64,000 bases of DNA from contig NZ_RKQQ01000003.1 in assembly GCF_003814815.1 (NCBI RefSeq), forward strand, positions 310,001-374,000, written 5' to 3'. This DNA comes from Salisediminibacterium halotolerans (GTDB lineage Bacteria; Bacillota; Bacilli; Bacillales; Salisediminibacteriaceae). The first letter of the stretch is position 1. Each line of letters starts with the position of its first letter. Positions 60,437 to 64,000 of this stretch are shown here, piece by piece. The translations under genes and the position numbers were made by a program. The notes beneath the pieces are model-generated. The model saw only the letters and a list, made by a program, of their open reading frames with translations, did no database searches and was not told where the DNA came from.

Positions 60437-60465
60437 GGCCGGACAGTTAATGTCCGGTCGTTTTC
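60437..60465 (+). terminator. Terminator of the toxin mRNA
   Basis: CCGGACA/TGTCCGG stem with a 5-nt loop, then TCGTTTTCT. Confidence 0.65.
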
Positions 60466-60472
60466 TACTTCC

Positions 60473-60502
60473 AGTATACACAATGATGCGGCCTGTCTGC
60501 AA
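60473..60502 (-). promoter_or_regulatory. Promoter of the antisense antitoxin RNA
   Basis: Minus-strand TTGCAG, 18-nt spacer, TATACT. A canonical, probably constitutive promoter, stronger in appearance than the toxin's. Confidence 0.65.
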
Positions 60503-60534
60503 GATAAATTGTTCAAGCGTATTCGAAGTTGACG

Positions 60535-60543
60535 TGTTAAAAT
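60535..60543 (+). promoter_or_regulatory. Extended -10 of the TraB-family gene
   Basis: TGT-TAAAAT lies about 43 nt before the start codon and is divergent from the antitoxin promoter. Confidence 0.45.
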
Positions 60544-60585
60544 GATGAAGTTGGTAGATAAAATTCGATGAAACAGAGGGTCGTT

Positions 60586-61755
60586 ATGTCTGAGGAAAAT
60601 ATTACACGCCTGACAGTGAACAATAAAGAGGTTATCTTAATTGGCACTGCGCACGTCTCGAAGCGAAGTGTAGAACAAGTAAAAGAAGTGATTGAAGCTG
60701 AAAACCCAGATTCAGTCTGTGTTGAACTGGATGAACAGCGGTATCAATCCGTTATGCAAGATAACCAATGGAAAGACATGGACATATTTAAAGTGATTAA
60801 AGAAAAGAAAGCCTCTCTTTTGCTGATGAATATGCTGCTGTCATCGTTCCAAAAACGAATGGCGAAGCAAATGGGCGTTAAGCCCGGCCAAGAAATGATT
60901 CAGGGAATTGAATCAGCTGAAGAAACAGGGGCGGAATTAGTGCTCGCGGACCGAAATATTCAAGTGACATTCGCCCGTATTTGGGGCCGGGTAGGTATAT
61001 GGGGAAAAGCGAAATTGATGGTTTCTGTTTTCGGGAGTATTTTAAACAATGAACAAATCACCGAAGAAGAACTCGAACGAATGAAATCAGAAGACATGCT
61101 CAATTCAGCGATGGAAGAGATTACAAAAGCTTTTCCGGGCCTTAAAACGCCGCTGATTGATGAGCGGGATCAATATTTGGCGCAAAAAATTAAAGATGCC
61201 CCCGGTGAAAAGGTCGTCGCCGTTTTAGGTGCAGCGCACGTGCCCGGCATCAAAGAACAGCTGTATGCAGAACAAGACCTCGACGCTTTAAACGAACGAC
61301 CGCCGAAATCTAAAGCGCCGAAGTTTTTTGCCTGGGCGATTCCGGCGATGATTATTGCCATTATTGCAGCAACACTGATTACTAACCCGGCAGCTGGTAT
61401 GCAGCAAATTGTCAGCTGGCTCTTATGGAACGGCTCGTTTGCTGCGCTCGGGGCGCTGCTTGCCTTCGGACATCCGGCGGCTGTAGCGACGGCCTTTGTG
61501 GTCTCGCCTTTGAGTTCGTTAAGTCCGCTGTTAGCCGCCGGCTGGTTTGCCGGCATGGCGCAAACGTATTTTCGCCGCCCGCATGTGACTGATTTTGAGG
61601 AGCTATCCGAAGATGTTTACAGTTTTAAAGGGTTTAAAAATAACAAAGTAACCCGAATCCTGCTTGTTGTTATTTTCAGCAACATCGGCAGCACGATCGG
61701 TTCGCTCGTCGGCGGAGCAGATGTGATCCGTCTTTTCCTGCAAAATTTCTTTTAA
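60586..61755 (+). CDS. TraB/PrgY-family membrane protein
   Basis: 389 residues. N-terminal TraB domain with LIGTAHVSKRSVEQV and later VVAVLGAAHVPGIKEQL, the paired GTAHVS/GxxHxxG motifs of the TraB/GumN fold, then four C-terminal membrane helices from about residue 247. PrgY proteins reduce pheromone activity in enterococci; in chromosomal Bacilli copies the role is unknown. ATG with AGAGGG 7 nt upstream; an ATG six codons earlier has no ribosome site. Confidence 0.88.
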   Translation: MSEENITRLTVNNKEVILIGTAHVSKRSVEQVKEVIEAENPDSVCVELDEQRYQSVMQDNQWKDMDIFKVIKEKKASLLLMNMLLSSFQKRMAKQMGVKPGQEMIQGIESAEETGAELVLADRNIQVTFARIWGRVGIWGKAKLMVSVFGSILNNEQITEEELERMKSEDMLNSAMEEITKAFPGLKTPLIDERDQYLAQKIKDAPGEKVVAVLGAAHVPGIKEQLYAEQDLDALNERPPKSKAPKFFAWAIPAMIIAIIAATLITNPAAGMQQIVSWLLWNGSFAALGALLAFGHPAAVATAFVVSPLSSLSPLLAAGWFAGMAQTYFRRPHVTDFEELSEDVYSFKGFKNNKVTRILLVVIFSNIGSTIGSLVGGADVIRLFLQNFF

Positions 61756-61773
61756 AATTGCATCATTATAAAG

Positions 61774-61806
61774 AAAAACCGGGCTGATTTATCGCCCGGT
61801 TTTTCG
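61774..61806 (+). terminator. Terminator of the TraB-family gene
   Basis: AAACCGGGC/GCCCGGTTT stem with a 9-nt loop and T tract. Confidence 0.9.
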
Positions 61807-61921
61807 TATGGATGCTTGATTTGACGGGGGTTGTCAAATCATTATATTAAAATAACTCCCGTCTTCGAGCGTGTCTCTCTCAGAAGGACATAATGTACGC
61901 TATAAAGAACGGCAAGGGGCA

Positions 61922-61951
61922 AAAAGACCCTCTGTATGATAACAGAGGGTC
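61922..61951 (-). terminator. Terminator of tRNA-Sec
   Basis: ACCCTCTGT/ACAGAGGGT stem with a 6-nt loop, followed on the minus strand by CTTTTT. Confidence 0.85.
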
Positions 61952-61964
61952 GCAGTCATTTTTT

Positions 61965-62061
61965 TGGCGGGACCGTCTGGGAATCGAACCCAGCGGAGAC
62001 GCCACGCGCCTCCCTGATGGTTTTGAAGACCACGGCAAGCACCAGCTACGCATCCGGCCCC
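61965..62061 (-). tRNA. selC: tRNA-Sec (anticodon UCA)
   Basis: 97 nt including an encoded CCA. The anticodon stem GUGGU/ACCAU encloses loop CUUCAAA, anticodon UCA, which reads UGA as selenocysteine. The long variable arm (GGGAGGCGC/GCGUCUCC) and T arm CUGGG-UUCGAUU-CCCAG are typical. Acceptor stem GGGGCCG pairs with CGGUCCC, with one G-U, and the eighth pair expected in tRNA-Sec is a G-A mismatch. Bacterial discriminator G. Divergent from selB. Confidence 0.95.
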
Positions 62062-62082
62062 AAGATTTAAAATCCGACCTTC

Positions 62083-62111
62083 ATTATAGCTTGCACGCAG
62101 TTTTCCTGCAA
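62083..62111 (-). promoter_or_regulatory. Promoter of tRNA-Sec
   Basis: Minus-strand TTGCAG, 17-nt spacer, consensus TATAAT, with a ~15-nt leader. Confidence 0.78.
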
Positions 62112-62198
62112 GCAATTTTTGACTTTTGAAGCGTCTGAACTTATGACATATGCTAAAATAGGCAAGGTAGAAGCTGATAATCTCAAGAGGTGAGAATA

Positions 62199-64000
62199 TT
62201 GTCAAAAAGGTATTACACGATTGGAATGGCAGGTCATATTGACCATGGTAAAACGACGCTGACGAAAGCTCTGACAAACGTTGATACTGACCGTCTAAAA
62301 GCGGAAAAAGAACGGTCAATCTCAATCGAGCTCGGGTATGCCCCGCTCAAATTGGATGACAATATGGAAGTTTCAATTGTCGATGTTCCCGGTCATGAGA
62401 AATTTATCCGGCAAATGATTGCCGGCGTGGCAGGAATTGATTTAGTGCTGCTCGTCGTTGCGGCGGATGAAGGCGTGATGCCGCAAACAGTCGAACATTT
62501 GGATATCTTAAACCTTCTCGGTATTCATGAAGGCTTGATCGTTGTAACGAAAGCAGATTTGGTTGAAGATGATATGGAAGAACTGATTGAAGCGGATATT
62601 GCAGACCAGGTAGCGGGTACATTTTTCGAAGGAGCTGATCTTCACTTTGTAGACAGTGTGTCCGGCCGCGGGATCGATGACCTTCGCAGTGCGATCCGAA
62701 CGAAGCTCGCAGACGTGCAGATGCGCGATGCGCGCGGAGCATTCAGGCTCCCGGTCGATCAAGTTTTTACTGTGCACGGTCAAGGGACGGTGGTCCGCGG
62801 AACGGTATATGAAGGAAAGGTGACTGAAGGTGATACACTTGAAGTGCTTCCGGAACGAAAAAAAGTTCGTGCTCGGCAAATTCAGGTTCATCACGAAAAG
62901 CAGCCGTCAGGGCGTGCCGGCCAGCGGGTTGCGATCAACCTCGGCGGTGCATCGAAAGATGAGCTGCAGCGCGGAGATGTCCTCGTTTCCACGCAGTATT
63001 ACAGCACGACGACAACGGTAGATATCACATTGGATACGGTTGAGAATTTAAGGTTTCCGTTAAAGCAGCGCGGATATATTAAACTCCACCTTGGAACAGC
63101 CGAGGTGTACGGGAAGATTGTCTTTTTTGACCGCAATGAGCTGGTCGTCTCCGGCGGGCAAGGAATCCTCTGTCAACTGCGTCTCGACCATCCTGTCGTG
63201 ACAAAACGCGGCGATCGCTTCATCTTAAGGCGCCCGTCGCCTGTTGAGACGATCGGCGGCGGTTTTGTTATTGAGCCGAACGGTCAAAAATACCGCTTCG
63301 GTGAAGAAACGATTAAACAATTAGAACGCAAACGGGAAGGGACGCCGGAAGATCTTCTGTTTGATCTGTTAAAAACGGAGCGCTCAATGACACGCAGAGA
63401 TTTAACTGAAAAGCTCGGTACAGCCGAAGAAGAACTGGATGAGCTGCTCGTTGCCCATATAAATGAAGGGACAATTCGAACTGAAGCCGGCCGGATTTTT
63501 CTGCAGTCAGTCGCTGAAGAACTGCTGGAGCTGATTCAAGAAGATCTGGCTGCGTATCATCAATTGTATCCGCTTCGGGACGGCAAAGACCGTGCCGTTT
63601 TACTCCAAGAGTTTATATCGTACGGAAAAGAATTAACGTCACTCGTTCTCGATGAAGCTGCTGATCGCGGTGAATTAAAAAAACATGCTTCGGCTGTTGC
63701 ACTTGGAGATTTCGCGCCGGGTTTTCCGAAGCAATGGGCGAAAAGAATGGAACAAGTGGAGCAAACGATTAAAAATCAAGGGCTTGAAGTCGAACAAGAG
63801 AGTGAAATATTTGAACGTGCCGGGCTTCCGGCTGAATGGATACAGGAACTTCGTCATTATTTAATGCGCAGCAAGAAAGTAATTGAGCTCGATGAAAAAC
63901 ATCTGCTCAGTGTTGAAGCATTTAATGAAGCGGCCCGTAAGCTCTCTGCTGAAACAACAGAGCGTTTCAGTCTGCAAGATGCGAAGCAAGTTCTCGGTCT
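62199..64000 (+). CDS. selB: Selenocysteine-specific elongation factor SelB (3' end outside window)
   Basis: Carries Sec-tRNA to UGA codons marked by a SECIS hairpin. The first ~600 residues are present and open to the right edge. GTPase motifs GHIDHGKTT (12-20), the DVPGHEKFI switch II and VVTKADL; then EF-Tu-like domains 2 and 3, and the start of the C-terminal winged-helix SECIS-binding repeats ([22 protein letters not shown]). TTG start with AAGAGG 8 nt upstream; an extended -10 TGC-TAAAAT lies at 62151-62159. Divergent from selC. Confidence 0.96.
   Translation, partial: MSKRYYTIGMAGHIDHGKTTLTKALTNVDTDRLKAEKERSISIELGYAPLKLDDNMEVSIVDVPGHEKFIRQMIAGVAGIDLVLLVVAADEGVMPQTVEHLDILNLLGIHEGLIVVTKADLVEDDMEELIEADIADQVAGTFFEGADLHFVDSVSGRGIDDLRSAIRTKLADVQMRDARGAFRLPVDQVFTVHGQGTVVRGTVYEGKVTEGDTLEVLPERKKVRARQIQVHHEKQPSGRAGQRVAINLGGASKDELQRGDVLVSTQYYSTTTTVDITLDTVENLRFPLKQRGYIKLHLGTAEVYGKIVFFDRNELVVSGGQGILCQLRLDHPVVTKRGDRFILRRPSPVETIGGGFVIEPNGQKYRFGEETIKQLERKREGTPEDLLFDLLKTERSMTRRDLTEKLGTAEEELDELLVAHINEGTIRTEAGRIFLQSVAEELLELIQEDLAAYHQLYPLRDGKDRAVLLQEFISYGKELTSLVLDEAADRGELKKHASAVALGDFAPGFPKQWAKRMEQVEQTIKNQGLEVEQESEIFERAGLPAEWIQELRHYLMRSKKVIELDEKHLLSVEAFNEAARKLSAETTERFSLQDAKQVLG

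Larger units (their letters stand above)
60328..60466 (-). ncRNA. Putative antisense RNA antitoxin (~140 nt)
   Basis: Transcribed toward the toxin gene from a TTGCAG-N18-TATACT promoter and ended by a strong intrinsic terminator at the toxin stop codon. It would pair with the whole 3' untranslated part of the toxin mRNA, the usual design of convergent type I modules (txpA/RatA, bsrG/SR4). Ends are predicted from promoter and terminator only. Confidence 0.68.

Noticed and set aside
61893-62129. 78-residue frame with a fair ribosome site on the plus strand
   Set aside because: It runs through the tRNA-Sec gene in antisense and shows no protein features.

Overview
The window looks like chromosome from a Bacillaceae bacterium (Firmicutes). 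Gene order follows the Bacillus subtilis arc from pnp to tkt and yneF almost gene for gene: pnp, mlpA, asd-dapG-dapA, rnjB, the ftsK/spoIIIE translocase, ymfC-ymfF-ymfH-ymfI-ymfK-rodZ, pgsA, cinA, recA, rny, ymdB, spoVS, tdh-kbl, miaB-ricA, mutSL, miaA, hfq, hflX, ynbB, glnA, lexA, yneA-yneB-ynzC, tkt, yneF. Strong AGGAGG-type ribosome sites, frequent GTG/TTG starts and tidy intrinsic terminators fit this. Base composition is near half GC by eye. A selenocysteine tRNA and selB sit at the right edge, which is unusual in this family. Several sporulation genes are missing from their usual slots (dpaAB, tepA, cotE, sirA). Together this suggests a non-spore-forming, selenocysteine-using relative such as the Salisediminibacterium (Bacillus selenitireducens) group; that assignment is inference.

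Layout. 1-8.3 kb: RNA decay (pnp, rnjB), an M16 peptidase and lysine/diaminopimelate synthesis. 8.4-20.5 kb: DNA translocase, paired M16-like proteins, RodZ, phosphatidylglycerophosphate synthase, CinA and a DEAD-box helicase lying between cinA and recA. 20.6-35.2 kb: recA, RNase Y, YmdB, SpoVS, an unassigned membrane protein, 2-oxoacid:ferredoxin oxidoreductase, threonine degradation, MiaB and RicA. 35.3-46.3 kb: mismatch repair, tRNA modification, Hfq, HflX, glutamine synthetase and a frameshifted VOC-family gene. 46.3-50.5 kb: divergent SOS genes lexA and yneA-yneB-ynzC, then transketolase. 50.7-59.6 kb: a heterodimeric ABC exporter, a copper cassette (csoR-copA-copZ) and a small thiol-redox/membrane cluster. 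59.6-64 kb: a YneK-like protein, a tiny holin-like toxin gene with antisense RNA, a TraB-family protein, tRNA-Sec and selB, which runs off the end.

Two things stand out. First, three copies of a roughly 0.36-0.43 kb non-coding element interrupt the intrinsic terminators of recA, korB and kbl. Each has short terminal inverted repeats and strong internal secondary structure, and each leaves a copy of the terminator hairpin on both sides. This looks like a terminator-targeting non-autonomous mobile element. Second, between yneK and the TraB gene there is an apparent type I toxin-antitoxin locus: a 37-residue hydrophobic holin-like peptide, a Shine-Dalgarno sequence locked in a 9-bp hairpin, a convergent antisense RNA with its own promoter and terminator, and a LexA-type box at the toxin promoter.

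The regulatory sites fit together. LexA boxes lie at recA, lexA/yneA and probably the toxin. A GlnR/TnrA box precedes glnA although glnR is missing. CcpA cre-like sites precede korAB and tdh-kbl, and a CsoR-type dyad sits in the csoR promoter.
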